Origin: Callorhinus ursinus
Lineage: Eukaryota > Chordata > Mammalia > Carnivora > Otariidae
DNA length: 64,000 nucleotides
Direction: 5' to 3'
Assembly (NCBI RefSeq): GCF_003265705.1
Contig: NW_020312817.1
Span: forward strand, 32,947,820 to 33,011,819
Part shown: in pieces, positions 23,101 through 29,226 of the stretch
Numbering within the stretch: the stretch's first letter is position 1
Layout of the letters: every line of letters begins with the position of its first letter
Notes under the pieces: model-generated
The model's input: the letters and a program-made list of their open reading frames with translations, nothing else
Told to the model about the DNA's origin: nothing
The model's database searches: none
Position numbers and translations under genes: made by a program

Positions 23101-25340
23101 CACTCTTTTCCATGCTGTAACAGAAATAACCTATATGCTTCTGGGCGGTTTCCCACCATAATTTAATGTAGTTGCAAAGCACATGGGCTTCAAAGCAAGA
23201 AAGCTTCAGATACAAGTCCCAGCTCCACCATGTTGCATCAGTTTTCTCTTTATTTCTTTGTAAAATGGAGGGGAAAATGACCTATCATATAGGAGTCTTT
23301 TGAGTATTAAATCATATCCAATGTACATAAAAGTGTCTGACACACTTTAAGTGCTTTATAAATGTTAGATGCTATCATTATTCTTTTAGGATTGCCTTAA
23401 CTTTGAGAGTTTATATTAGTGAAACGTAGATGGAATTTCAGGGGTTATTTGTTCAGATCCCATTTCCAAGCATATCTATCCTTATTTTTTTTTAAGATTT
23501 TTTTATTTATTTGAGAGAGAGTGAGCAAGAGAGAGAGAGAGGAGCAGGGAGAGGGGCAGAGGGAGAAGAGACTCCCCACTGAGCAGGTAGCCCAATGTGG
23601 GGCTCAATCCCAGGACTCCGGGATCATGACCTGAGTTGAAGGCAGACACTTAACTGACTAAGCCACCCAGATGTCCCAGCATACCTATCCTTAAAACATA
23701 CACAATCAAAATATGGAAATCCCTAAATCTCTTGGCATTTAATTCCTCTCATTGCCAAGAAGTTTGTCCCTATAATTTACTGAATTTTTTTTGCTGTGAT
23801 GAACCCTTTAGTCCTCCTGTATCTCATTTTGTCTTTAGAGAAGATGGAGAACAAGCAGAGAAGATAATTTTTCTAATTAGACATACTCCAGTTGGGTCAA
23901 GCCTTCTATTTTTCATACTAAGAACTCTACGTTAACATTTTTTTATTTTTTAATCAGTGCAGCATGATGTAACAGCTGCACAGTATCAACTGGAACTGGA
24001 CCCAGGTACTGGCCTGCCTGGGTTGGACATGATTATATATACTCATGCCTGAGTTCACAGACAGCTTGGGTTTGAATCCCAGGTCTGCCACTTTACATGA
24101 CTTGAATAATTTATTGGACTTATCTGTGCTTCATTTTCCTTTTCTGTTAAATGTAGAGCCTACCTCGTAGGGTTGTTGTGAAAATTAAGCAGGTGAATAC
24201 AGAGTAAAGACCTAAGAACATGGGCCTGACACATTAAATACTCAATGTCAGCAATTCTTACATTGTTGCTTTTTTAGATTAGCTACATTCAGCATCCTAT
24301 TAAGTTCTGTGACCCAAACCACAAATGGTTGGTAATCTAAGACTGATGCCATTTTTCATGACCCCCTCTATCCTCCACGCCCCCAGCTCCCTCATTGCAG
24401 AAAGTCCTTTTGTGGCTTCCAACGCTGTAAGGGTTGCTAGAGTTGCGGGGTCAATTTCATTTAGTAAGTTTTCCTCTCCCAAAAACACATCATTCACACT
24501 GTCATATAGAGCCCGTCAAGTTACTGGAGTCTGTTTCTATTACATCTTTCCCCTTTGCTTTCAAGAAACCAGTTCAGCATGTTCTAAAGAACCTAAGCTC
24601 AAGTTTAAAACCTTGTTCATTTCATTGAAATGAACAGATAGATACCACCAACTGTTAACTTCCTCCAGAAGTTGGACTGTGAGGCCTCCAAGACTGTATT
24701 ACTTTAGTAGCTACTATTTACTCGGTGTTTACGGTGTTCTTGAGGTGCCCTGTATCATATAATCCTCCCAACAATCCTATGAAGTACATACAATCATGAT
24801 CAGGAAACTGGCAAGGGTCAAATAACTGAACCTGAGGATAGTATTTGTATATAAAGGATGCAGAAAGGCTTCTAACTCTGACAGGTCTCATTCTAACTAC
24901 GTGCACTATCCTATACCTTCTTTTTTAAGAATCTAGGAAATAACTTGCCTTAACCTCCCCCCCCCGCCCCTTTAATAAAATTACAGGCATGAGAGATACT
25001 CGGTCATACATGTGGAGGGGAGAACGAGTGGCGGTTCTTTCCAGTAGTAATTAAAGGATGTGTCAGAACTCCGAGGCCCAGGACCGTCGCCTCGGTGGGT
25101 CCGGGGCTTGAGAGTTGGGGACTCGCGTCGCTTTCCAGGGTCTACACCGACCCTGGCGCGGAGGGAGCAGGGCCTCCCTCCTTCCCACCGGGGCGTGCAG
25201 TGAGGCCGACTCACCTGCGTGGCCGCCAGCCGCGCCCGCACCTCCCTCATCAGGAAGGGCTCCAGGCCGCGGCCCGCCGTGCAGAAAAACCTGGCGCCCG
25301 CTGCAGGCCGTGAGCCGGAATCTGTCTGCAACGCCGCCAT
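468..25340 (-). CDS. THUMPD2: THUMPD2 gene, exons 1-8 of the coding region (3' part lies off the left edge)
   Basis: The gene-level entry joins complement(25215-25340, 16352-16487, 14344-14753, 13370-13447, 10275-10327, 8450-8537, 1068-1139, 468-582), giving 359 codons plus one base. All introns are GT-AG and all phases agree. The product matches THUMP domain-containing protein 2, a SAM-dependent RNA N2-guanine methyltransferase known to act with TRMT112 on G72 of U6 snRNA in the nucleus. Visible parts are an N-terminal FFCTAGRGLEPFL stretch, a Lys/Glu-rich charged segment (about residues 113-195), a THUMP domain (about 205-270) and the start of the Rossmann methyltransferase fold with DPMCGLGT (304-311) and GADVS (327-331). 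The human protein is about 500 residues, so about 70% is here; the catalytic DxPFG-type motif and the stop codon fall outside. No frameshift or in-frame stop is seen, so the gene looks intact. Recognition is from memory of the human protein. Confidence 0.95.
583..1067 (-). other. THUMPD2 intron 7
   Basis: Short AT-rich intron of 485 bp with standard splice ends. No repeat or other feature is recognised. Confidence 0.85.
1068..1139 (-). CDS. THUMPD2: THUMPD2 exon 7, residues 298-321: SAM-binding motif I (72 bp)
   Basis: Acceptor TCTGTAG, donor GTAAGT, phase 0 at both ends. It encodes AGAFVLDPMCGLGTILLEAA followed by KEWP. DPMCGLGT (residues 304-311) is motif I of class I SAM-dependent methyltransferases: Asp, then the glycine-rich turn that holds S-adenosylmethionine. 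All key residues are present, so the enzyme is expected to bind cofactor. Confidence 0.96.
1780..3330 (+). repeat. Old purine-rich interspersed repeat, family not named
   Basis: A long stretch reads like a dispersed mammalian repeat familiar from other genomes, for example around CAGATCACTCTGGTTGCT, AGAGATGATGGTGACTTG, CTGGAGTTCAGGGGAGAGGT and GAGATTTGTGGAGG. The A and G bias on the plus strand and the lack of any long open frame agree with this. I cannot name the family with confidence, and the ends are approximate. Confidence 0.45.
3580..3605. repeat. (AG)n microsatellite
   Basis: About 13 perfect AG units. It is not attached to a SINE head or tail. Confidence 0.95.
4075..4454 (+). mobile_element. 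Solo LTR of a class I endogenous retrovirus type
   Basis: The sequence has the layout of a retroviral LTR. There is a TATA-like CATAAAAACCCC (about 4274), a promoter-proximal pyrimidine-rich stretch (CGGGTCCCCTCCCTC), an AATAAA signal at 4345 and a GT-rich end, finishing CTGTAACA. No internal retroviral region flanks it, so it is a solo LTR left by recombination. The 5' end is uncertain and I could not find a convincing target duplication. It lies antisense to THUMPD2 in intron 6 and has no coding capacity. Confidence 0.6.
4683..4760. repeat. AT-rich simple repeat
   Basis: Runs of TATATA and TTATATA with little other content, likely a decayed TA microsatellite. Confidence 0.7.
5871..5960 (+). 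repeat. MIR SINE, left part
   Basis: Resembles the MIR core and 3' region (TATGCCATGTACTGTTCTAA...CTTAATCCTCACATGACCCTA). It resumes at 6181 after the SINEC insertion, where AAACTGAGGCACAGAG is typical of MIR. Confidence 0.7.
5965..6180 (-). mobile_element. SINEC (older subfamily), inserted in a MIR
   Basis: Poly-T start, then GATTTATTTATT and the SINE head GAGCCACCCAGGTGCCCC at the right end. The short duplication CCCTAG is seen on both sides. The body (GAGAGAATCTCAAGCGAC...CAAAGTCAAGAGTCTGACGC) differs from the young copies. Confidence 0.9.
6181..6310 (+). repeat. MIR SINE, right part
   Basis: Continues the MIR begun at 5871: TTATTTTCATCTCGCAAATG, AAACTGAGGCACAGAG and AAGTGGTGGAGCCAG are all hallmark MIR patterns. 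Confidence 0.75.
6377..6545 (-). mobile_element. L1 3' end (carnivore L1, 3'UTR)
   Basis: Reversed, it carries the same 3'UTR pattern as the L1 at 36,540-36,680: a GATGGGCATTAAGGAG-like core, GAGCACTGGGTG and a terminal A-rich end. It is heavily 5' truncated, about 170 bp, with no coding sequence. Confidence 0.75.
6831..7003 (-). mobile_element. SINEC, 5'-truncated
   Basis: Young-type SINEC body (CACAGAGAGAGACAGCGAGA) that stops at GCAGACGCTTAAC, missing the last 30 or so bases of the head. Near-identical ACCTAAGACTTT and AACTAAGACTTT flank it, so the truncation happened at insertion. Confidence 0.9.
8450..8537 (-). CDS. THUMPD2: THUMPD2 exon 6, residues 268-297 (88 bp)
   Basis: Acceptor TTTGTAG, donor GTAAGG, ending in phase 0. 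With the two bases from exon 5 it encodes RVPLASRAYIKTAGLRSTIA then WAMASLAEIK. The LRSTIAWAM stretch is the helix that begins the Rossmann methyltransferase part in THUMPD2, THUMPD3 and bacterial relatives, where the invariant Arg and Ser/Thr line the active-site entrance. No disruption is seen. Confidence 0.95.
8538..10274 (-). other. THUMPD2 intron 5
   Basis: Contains one young SINEC (8772-8953). The region 9730-9800 resembles the L2/MIR 3' tail pattern (AAGTGTTCAACAAATATTTTGGAAT). The rest, 8970-9720 and 9810-10,270, shows nothing I recognise. Confidence 0.8.
8772..8953 (+). mobile_element. SINEC, young, with long target duplication
   Basis: Full-length GGGGCGCCTGGGTGGCTCAG to poly-A. 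It is flanked by the perfect 14-bp duplication AAAGGTAAATTTGT (8758-8771 and 8954-8967). Confidence 0.97.
10275..10327 (-). CDS. THUMPD2: THUMPD2 exon 5, residues 251-268 (53 bp)
   Basis: Acceptor TTTCAG precedes ATCTTCATACAT, and the donor is GTAGGT. It encodes IFIHLNDIYSVVGIPVF plus two bases of an Arg codon completed in exon 6. This is the last strand and exit of the THUMP domain leading into the methyltransferase domain. The exon is too short to be found by open-frame scanning and was placed by homology and splice sites. Confidence 0.93.
11259..11452 (-). mobile_element. SINEC with 17-bp target duplication
   Basis: Reverse-oriented copy between two copies of GATACACTGATATTTTT (11,242-11,258 and 11,453-11,469). 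The head ends GAGCCACCCAGGCACCCC. Confidence 0.97.
11839..12044 (-). mobile_element. SINEC
   Basis: Poly-T with GATTTTATTTATTC at left, head GCCACCCAGGCGCCCC at right. It is flanked by AAAATATTTTT on both sides. Confidence 0.95.
12246..12437 (+). mobile_element. SINEC, first of a tandem pair
   Basis: Head GGGGCGCCTGGGTGGCTCAG and CT-rich body ending CTCTCTCTCTAGAAAAAAAA. Its left flank CAAATTTATCA has no partner directly after its own tail. The partner lies after the second SINE at about 12,639. Confidence 0.95.
12446..12638 (+). mobile_element. SINEC, second of a tandem pair
   Basis: Same orientation as the first copy and only about 9 bp after its A-tail. The right flank AAATTTATCA (12,639-12,648) pairs with 12,234-12,244, left of the first SINE. 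The pair therefore shares one outer duplication. Confidence 0.95.
12676..12875 (-). mobile_element. SINEC (older subfamily) with expanded CA/TA tail
   Basis: GATTTATTTATTTGACAGAG body and degenerate head GAGCCACTCAGGCGCA. GTGAAGAATA flanks it at 12,665 and about 12,877. Between the left duplication and the body lies a TATACACACACA simple repeat, apparently grown from the tail. Confidence 0.85.
13370..13447 (-). CDS. THUMPD2: THUMPD2 exon 4, residues 225-250 (78 bp)
   Basis: Acceptor TTTTCAG, donor GTACTG, phase 0 at both ends. It encodes EVGRVIGIALMKQYGWKADL followed by RNPNLE, the central helix and strand of the THUMP domain; the conserved D-L-R-x-P/N-x-x pattern typical of THUMP folds is visible. 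The reading frame is open throughout. Confidence 0.95.
13448..14343 (-). other. THUMPD2 intron 3
   Basis: A 0.9-kb intron with standard splice ends. I see no mobile element or other feature in it. Confidence 0.85.
14344..14753 (-). CDS. THUMPD2: THUMPD2 exon 3, residues 88-224 (410 bp, largest exon)
   Basis: The acceptor TTATTTAG precedes GAAAAATATTT, completing a Gly codon with exon 2, and the donor after ..GGACAG is GTATGC (phase 0). It encodes GKIFNEMQRLVNDD, a Trp-containing helix (SWMSAISIWKNLLELDAKK), then a long charged linker rich in Lys, Glu and Gln with possible nuclear localisation clusters KRK (134-136) and PKKLK (145-149). It ends in DLTFRVSCRCSGAIAKTF, the first strand of the THUMP domain. 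The charged linker is the fastest-changing part compared with the human protein. Confidence 0.95.
14754..16351 (-). other. THUMPD2 intron 2
   Basis: A 1.6-kb AT-rich intron. One young SINEC at 15,625 is the only recognised element. Confidence 0.85.
15625..15823 (+). mobile_element. SINEC, young, with perfect 16-bp target duplication
   Basis: Full-length, in intron 2 and antisense to THUMPD2. The duplication AAAATTAGAAAGTGGA occurs at 15,609-15,624 and 15,824-15,839. Confidence 0.97.
16352..16487 (-). CDS. THUMPD2: THUMPD2 exon 2, residues 43-88 (136 bp)
   Basis: Acceptor CCCTAG precedes GTTGAATATATT, and the donor is GTATGT, leaving phase 1. The exon encodes VEYISGKVFFTT and KLKSAERLFLLIKKQFPL, continuing the N-terminal ferredoxin-like domain that in related enzymes packs against the THUMP domain and helps bind the RNA 3' end. 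No in-frame stop is present. The neighbouring intron 2 is short (1.6 kb) and carries one young SINEC. Confidence 0.93.
16598..16679 (+). repeat. MIR SINE, left part
   Basis: TACTATTTGTCAGACACTCTCC and TCATCCTTATAACAACCTTC are MIR-like. It continues at about 16,920 after the inserted SINEC. Confidence 0.7.
16680..16919 (+). mobile_element. SINEC inserted in a MIR, with A-rich DNA on both sides
   Basis: The SINE body starts at about 16,714 (GGGGAACCTGGGTGGCTCAG). The MIR sequence ACAACCTTCTA is duplicated at 16,668 and about 16,920. About 33 bp of AAACAAACAAATAAATAAAT lies between the left duplication and the SINE head, which is unusual because A-rich tails belong at the 3' end. Confidence 0.9.
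16920..17035 (+). repeat. MIR SINE, right part
   Basis: CAACCTTCTAAGGTAGATTT and ATGAAACTGAGGCTTAGATA are standard MIR 3' patterns, directly continuing the left part. Confidence 0.75.
17052..17099. repeat. (GT)24 microsatellite
   Basis: 24 uninterrupted GT units in intron 1, followed by ACGCACACAGG. The length suggests it may vary between individuals. Confidence 0.98.
18271..18535 (+). mobile_element. Ancient L1 3'UTR (L1MA/L1MB-type)
   Basis: GACCTAATGTACAGCATGGTG, GTGATTATAGCTAATAATAC and TCAATTATATCTCAATAAAG form the familiar 3' end of old mammalian L1 subfamilies. There is no coding part and no clear duplication. Confidence 0.85.
20669..20838 (+). mobile_element. Non-autonomous hAT-type DNA transposon (MER5-like)
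   Basis: Begins CAGTGCTGTCCAACA and ends TAGCACAG, with inner CACATGTGGCTTCTGAACAC. This is a common mammalian hAT-derived element. CTCTAG lies on both sides (20,663 and 20,839), fitting a target duplication. The family name is from memory. Confidence 0.75.
20848..21026 (-). mobile_element. Second hAT-type element, with direct repeat CTCTAGACT
   Basis: Left end AGGGGTTAGAAA and right end GGCCGACCCTTG form short inverted ends. The 9-bp repeat CTCTAGACT occurs at 20,839-20,847 and 21,027-21,035, consistent with the 8-bp duplication expected for hAT. It shares its sequence with 43,491-43,700 and 61,872-62,060 in the opposite orientation. Confidence 0.8.
21215..21389 (-). mobile_element. SINEC with an internal deletion
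   Basis: Poly-T and GATTTTATTTATTTATTTGACAG at left, head GAGCCACCCGGGTGCCCC at right. It lacks the GATCATGACC part of the body. GAATCCTCACTCTTTA and GAATCCCCATTTA flank it. Confidence 0.93.
21590..22099. mobile_element. Tigger-like (pogo-type) non-autonomous DNA transposon
   Basis: Inverted ends are visible: GAGGGTAGTCCCCTGCTACC at left against CGGATAAGGGCAACTACC at right, with TA bordering both ends. The inner part includes GGTACTATCCATGTTCTCAG near the right end, as in Tigger relatives. It is CpG-richer than the surrounding intron, and a purine-rich insert lies at 21,861-21,890. No transposase frame remains. Confidence 0.75.
22150..22270 (+). mobile_element. Old L1 3' end fragment
   Basis: GTTGATGAGTATGTGAGATTC, CATACTATTCTACTTTTGTG and GTTTGAAATTCTCCAGGATA match the end of ancient L1 3'UTRs. 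It is a small decayed fragment. Confidence 0.6.
22651..22740 (+). repeat. MIR SINE, left part
   Basis: ACATTTATTGATCACCTACT followed by AAGACACTGTGTTACACATGC, a MIR pattern that continues at 22,952. Confidence 0.7.
22741..22951 (-). mobile_element. SINEC in a MIR, perfect 14-bp target duplication
   Basis: Young-type copy between TGCTCTAATCCTTT at 22,727-22,740 and 22,952-22,965. It carries a short internal duplication, GATGTGGGGCTC repeated at about 22,856. Confidence 0.97.
22952..23070 (+). repeat. MIR SINE, right part
   Basis: AAAGTAGGTATTATCATCTAC and GGAAAGTGAGGCTCAGAAAT follow MIR order after the SINEC. Confidence 0.75.
23155..23365 (+). repeat. MIR SINE
   Basis: Nearly full MIR order: AGCACATGGGCTTCAAAGCA, CAAGTCCCAGCTCCACCA, TTTGTAAAATGGAGGGGAAA and TTTAAGTGCTTTATAAATG. 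Confidence 0.8.
23485..23677 (-). mobile_element. SINEC with 16-bp target duplication
   Basis: Flanked by AGCATATCTATCCTTA (23,469-23,484) and AGCATACCTATCCTTA (23,678-23,693). One mismatch suggests moderate age. Confidence 0.96.
24030..24255 (+). repeat. MIR SINE
   Basis: GGGTTTGAATCCCAGGTCTG, TCATTTTCCTTTTCTGTTAAA and CTCGTAGGGTTGTTGTGAAA are classic MIR blocks in order. Confidence 0.85.
24286..24510 (-). other. Unexplained open frame of about 70 codons in THUMPD2 intron 1
   Basis: On the minus strand an uninterrupted frame of about 70 codons runs between stops and includes EENLLNEIDPATLATLTAL and SAMRELGAWRIEGVMKNG. It has no ATG near its start, and I recognise no protein family. It could be a fragment of an old repeat or LTR, a processed pseudogene remnant, an alternative exon or chance. 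I treat it as not a gene. Confidence 0.25.
24715..24910. repeat. MIR-type fragment
   Basis: CATATAATCCTCCCAACAAT, CAGGAAACTGGCAAGGGTCA and TGTCCTATACC-like text resemble a decayed MIR. Lies just upstream of the GC-rich 3' end of exon 1. Confidence 0.55.
25215..25340 (-). CDS. THUMPD2: THUMPD2 exon 1 (coding part), residues 1-42
   Basis: The ATG at 25340-25338 sits in GCCGCCATGG, an ideal Kozak context, within the CpG island. The exon encodes 42 codons, ends TCAG-like at ..ACGCAG and is followed by the donor GTGAGT (phase 0). The conserved part reads ARFFCTAGRGLEPFLMREVR, typical of the N-terminal ferredoxin-like region of THUMP methyltransferases. About 16 residues come before ARFF, a few more than I recall for human THUMPD2, so the extreme N-terminus is variable. 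No alternative upstream in-frame ATG is needed. Confidence 0.93.
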
Positions 25341-25374
25341 GGCGGCCCGCGCGCGCGGCCCCGCGGCTCCGGGT

Positions 25375-25380
25375 CACGTG
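25375..25380. promoter_or_regulatory. CACGTG E-box near the THUMPD2 start
   Basis: The palindrome CACGTG, in the context GGTCACGTGTCC, lies 35 bp upstream of the ATG inside the CpG island. This fits a USF, MYC/MAX or MITF/TFE-type site. Binding is inferred from sequence only. Confidence 0.45.
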
Positions 25381-25436
25381 TCCTGGGGCGCGCGCGGCGC
25401 GTCCCCGCGCTCCCGGCAGTGTGCGCAGGGGCCAGA

Positions 25437-25444
25437 GGGCGGGG
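25437..25444. promoter_or_regulatory. GC box (SP1-type)
   Basis: GGGCGGGG about 100 bp upstream of the THUMPD2 ATG, in the CpG island. It matches the SP1/KLF core and suits a TATA-less promoter. Confidence 0.45.
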
Positions 25445-25641
25445 TGGAGCCCGAGGCCAGCCGGCAGGGAGAATCCGGGTTGGGGCTGGGGGTGCGGTCC
25501 CCTGGGAGGGGTGGCTGCGAGTCTCCTTGGTTAACTGCTTGTAACTTCCCTGATTAGGCATCGGGAACTATTTAGAATCACAGTTGGAAGGGATACAATT
25601 GGGATCTGTTATTTGATCTACAAAAGGGATATATATCATCT

Positions 25642-25836
25642 TTTTTTGTTAATATTTTTTTAAAGATTTTATTTATTATTTATTTGAGAGAATGAGCATG
25701 AGAGGGGGGAGGGTCCGAGGGAGAAGCAGACTCCCTGCTGAGCGGGGAGCCCAATGCGGGACTCGATTCCGGGACTCCAGGATCATGACCTGAGCCGAAG
25801 GCAGTCGCTTAACCAACTGAGCCACCCAGGCGCCCC
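25642..25836 (-). mobile_element. SINEC close to the THUMPD2 promoter
   Basis: About 300 bp upstream of the ATG. The duplication GGGATATATATCATCT at 25,626 has a near-identical partner at 25,837 (AGGGTATATATCATCT). The head is intact: GAGCCACCCAGGCGCCCC. Confidence 0.96.
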
Positions 25837-25852
25837 AGGGTATATATCATCT

Positions 25853-27956
25853 AATCCATCTGCCTTATTTTTGAAATTGAGGGAGTTGATCCCTAGACAG
25901 GCCAAGGGACAGTTAGTGGCACAGCTGAGGCTGGTCTTGATAGCCAGTATAATGAGCTTTCTTCTATTTCTCCCAACTTTGTCCTCTCCTCTTCTCCATC
26001 CCGCTCCACTACTGTCCTCAAATAAGGAGCCCTGTTCTGTCTTCACCAAGAATTGGGCCAAAGTTACGAATCCTTAGGACCAAGAGCAGAAATTCCCATT
26101 CTCCAACTGAGTGTTTTCATGTTCATGGAACAGGTCACGTTTCTTGTACTACTAAGTTAACCACGAAGGTAATGAATGCACCATCCAGTTTGGGTCACCT
26201 GATTTAATTGGCTCTCTGAACAGTATTGAAGGGACTTCTTTAATTTTGAATTTTCAATTGGCAATGAAAATATTACTTGGGGGGAATAGAATCCGTATTA
26301 CAAAGTGGACAGCATTACATTAGCTCTGTAGTTATATGAAGTTATATAGAAGTCATATGTAGTTATATGAAGATATATAGAAACTATTAAACAAATGACT
26401 ATCTTTCTGGCAAGTGCCTCTCATGTGCTTCCCAATGGGACCTAGGCAAATAACGGGTACTCCCTCTCTTCCTCCCTGCTCCACCCCAGCTCCTGGTCTA
26501 CTGGGACAGTAGTAAGAAAATTCTTATGGAATCATGTAACACGAGTGTTTCAAAGTTTCAGTCCTAAAACTTCTTCTCAGATCCTTTCATTTTGACAAAT
26601 TTTCCTTTCTTCCTTCCTCCCTCCCTTCCTTCTTTCCCTTTTTTTCTTTCTTTCTTTTTTTTGCCTCCAGACTTATGTTCTCATTCTTTTGGCAGTTGAT
26701 ATAGCTCATCCCAACTTCTTTATGCTTTGGGATTCCTGACACTCAGGTCTGTCTGGGGAAACCCATGAAACCTCCTTAGTACTTCCTACATTTTGTACCC
26801 AAGATGGTGAGCACCCAGACATAGTTCAGTAAATACTGGACACCTGCTCTCTGCCAGTCCTCACACTAAGTCTTGAGGATGCTAAGATGAGTAAGCAAGG
26901 GTTTGGACTTTAAGGGGTTTAGAGAACGGTAAGATTGATTTTGTGAGGATGTACCCAGGATGCTGTGGCAGCACAGAAAGGCAGCAGGGAGAGGTTCCTG
27001 ACAAAAATTACTCGTGAGCCAAGTGTTTCAACACTTGTTTTACACTTGGTTGTGTAAGAGTTAAATGACTCTCTCTCTCTGGGGATGGAGGGTAGGGGTG
27101 AGGATGTTAGTAGTGGTGTAGCCTTTCAGGTAGTAGGAGCGGCAGATCCAAATGTGAGTGTGTGTGTGGTGGTGGTGGTGGTGGTGGGGTGGGGGAGAGG
27201 AAGGCCACAACATCAGTTAGGTGTTATTAGAGTATAAGTATATGAGTTGGGAAGTTGATAGAGATGAAGGTAGAGAGGTGGGTAGGGGTCATGTTATGGT
27301 GGTGCTGCCCAAGGTGGATGAAGAAATGACTCCTCCATGGCTAGCAGCACGCCTTCCTGGACAGAACCACTGCTGAGCTGAGGCTGCCGTCCTCCCGAGC
27401 CAGTCTTTCCCTTACATCCTCTTTTCCCGTCGTCTCTTGTCCTTCTGCCCCCGGGAGCCTTCGGTCGGCAAGGTCAGGGGCTACTCTTGCTGCCGTTGGG
27501 GATGGGGGTGGGGGCAAGTGCATTAGCTCAACTTTGGGCCTTGCTGCAGCACAGCACTTCCAAAAATGCCTTTCACACAATGCTTGAGATGAAGTGAAAT
27601 AGGTGGAGTTTTGCCTGTTTAGGGAGAAAATAATTGATTTTCTGAGAGGAGAGTTGCCTGGAATTCTCTCTTCATTACTCAAATACTCTTTGCTCCATCA
27701 TTTCTGCTTCTCATTAAAATATGTCTCTACTCAAAAAAAAAAAGCACCACTGATCCTTATAGATGCTTAGCATATCCAGCTGAGTTTTGCTGTTTCAATA
27801 TTGCACATTCAACAAATAGGAAGTTGGCAGTTGGCAGGAACAATTTTACAACAGATATACTTTTAAGTGGGACCATTTTAGGAATTTAGGGCAGGATTAT
27901 TTGCTTCAAGATCTCCATGTTTTGCTGTAATTGTCAATTCCTTTAATTCTTAAAAG
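25853..27956. other. Intergenic, no gene seen
   Basis: Contains a pyrimidine-rich tract (about 26,605-26,665), a (GGT)n tract (about 27,166-27,188) and possible old repeat text at 26,815-27,010. A 113-codon open frame at 27,341-27,682 (minus) has no recognisable similarity and is taken as chance. Confidence 0.6.
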
Positions 27957-27967
27957 TGTTTGATGTA

Positions 27968-28166
27968 GGGGCATCTGGGTGGCTCAGTCAGTTAAGTGGC
28001 TGACTCTTGATTTCAACTCAGGTCATGATCTCAGGGTCCTGGGATCAAGCCTCATAGACTCCAGACTCAGCGTGGAGACTGCTTGTCCCTCTCCCTCTGC
28101 TCCTCCGGCTTGTGCTCTCAACGCAGCTCTCTCTCTCAAATAAACAAATAAAATCTTTAAGAAAAG
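27968..28166 (+). mobile_element. SINEC, diverged
   Basis: Head GGGGCATCTGGGTGGCTCAG with tail AAATAAACAAATAAAATCTTT. Flanked by GTTTGATGTA and GTTTGATATA. The body (GACTCTTGATTTCAACTCAG) marks a subfamily different from the young copies. Confidence 0.93.
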
Positions 28167-28689
28167 GTTTGATATATGTACTTAGATACTAAAATGCAAA
28201 TGCTTTAGGTTGTGAGATCCTTGAGGCTGGGATGACTTCATTGATCTGGGCAGCCACAACAATGCTGGCTTGCCTGTCTCAGTCAATGTGTGCCGAATTG
28301 GAGAGAATATAACTAAATGGAAGGTCACTCACTAAGGAAGTCCTCCTTACCACTACACCAGCAAGGGGCCCTTGTGAGTGAGATATGGGGTTAAGGGTAG
28401 AGGATTGAGGCCAATGGAGGGCCTTGAGGGGTTAGAAGAACCCCAAAGATAACTTCTTCACAATTTTGCCTGCTACTTCCCCTCCTTCCTCAGCATCCTT
28501 TTTATTCTCCCCACATACTTTATAAATAATGTTCCTTAACTAGGAATACTTGTCAGAATGACTTTTAGGGTCTTTTCAATATGTCATGCTTGCCCACCCC
28601 CTCAGCCCCCCACCGCCCATGTTCTGGTACGGTTGAGTGAGGTTGGTTGCAAGTCAGGCCCCTTCTCCCCAAGAGAATAGGAACCATTG

Positions 28690-28870
28690 CTGTATCCCAA
28701 GGGATTCAGTTGCCAACTTCTCCAAAATGCCCACTCTTTCCCTCTTCCCAGGCCTTTGCTTATACTGTTCCCTTTGTCTAGAATCATCTTCCTTTCCATT
28801 TCTTTTCTATAAGGCTCAGGTAGAACGCCACATCTTCCAGAATGCTCTCTGCTGCCTTTCTAGCGTGCTT
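28690..28870 (-). repeat. L2 LINE fragment
   Basis: CCAGGCCTTTGCTTATACTG, TCCCTTTGTCTAGAATCATC and TCAGGTAGAACGCCACATCT are typical of the L2 3' region on the opposite strand. No coding remains. Confidence 0.65.
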
Positions 28871-29226
28871 TTATTTACATATTTTATGTACCTTTATTAT
28901 TTATTCATTCATAAATATTTATTGAGTCCATGTCAGTGTTATCAGTTAATATGACAAGGTTCCAGCCTTTGAGAAACTTTCAGTTTAATGGGTGGTAATG
29001 GTGATGGTGCTGGATTGCGGAGAGAGCAATCGAAAACATAAAGGATGACAATACAGTGCTATATGGTAAGGAAAGGAAAGCACCTGGGCCTGGCACATAG
29101 TAGGACTTAATAAATAAATGGAGTTGGATAAATGAACTTATCCTGAAGTCCAGTGAGCATTTGTTATGTTTGTGGCTTTTCATCTCCCTCTGAGCATCTT
29201 TGCCAAATCAGGACATTCTCCATCTT

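Larger units (their letters stand above)
16488..25214 (-). other. THUMPD2 intron 1 (8.7 kb)
   Basis: The largest intron. Its repeats are listed separately. The stretches 17,100-18,270 and 18,540-20,668 hold no element I can name, apart from some purine-rich text at 17,430-17,900 that may be an old repeat. Confidence 0.85.
25070..25520. promoter_or_regulatory. CpG island over THUMPD2 exon 1 and promoter
   Basis: This is the only long GC-rich, CpG-dense stretch in a window that is otherwise AT-rich and CpG-poor. It spans exon 1 and about 180 bp upstream, with runs such as CGCGCGCGGCCCCGCGG. No TATA box is seen upstream of the ATG, as is usual for housekeeping promoters. Open frames on both strands here reflect GC content and are not genes. 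CpG-island promoters often fire in both directions, so an upstream antisense transcript to the right is possible, but nothing here shows one. Confidence 0.85.

Noticed and set aside
25063..25561. Five overlapping open frames on both strands around exon 1
   Set aside because: GC-rich CpG island gives long frames by chance. Only the frame starting at 25,340 on the minus strand is THUMPD2 exon 1.
27341..27682. 113-codon open frame on the minus strand
   Set aside because: No family recognised and composition is ordinary for GC-richer intergenic DNA; no supporting signals.
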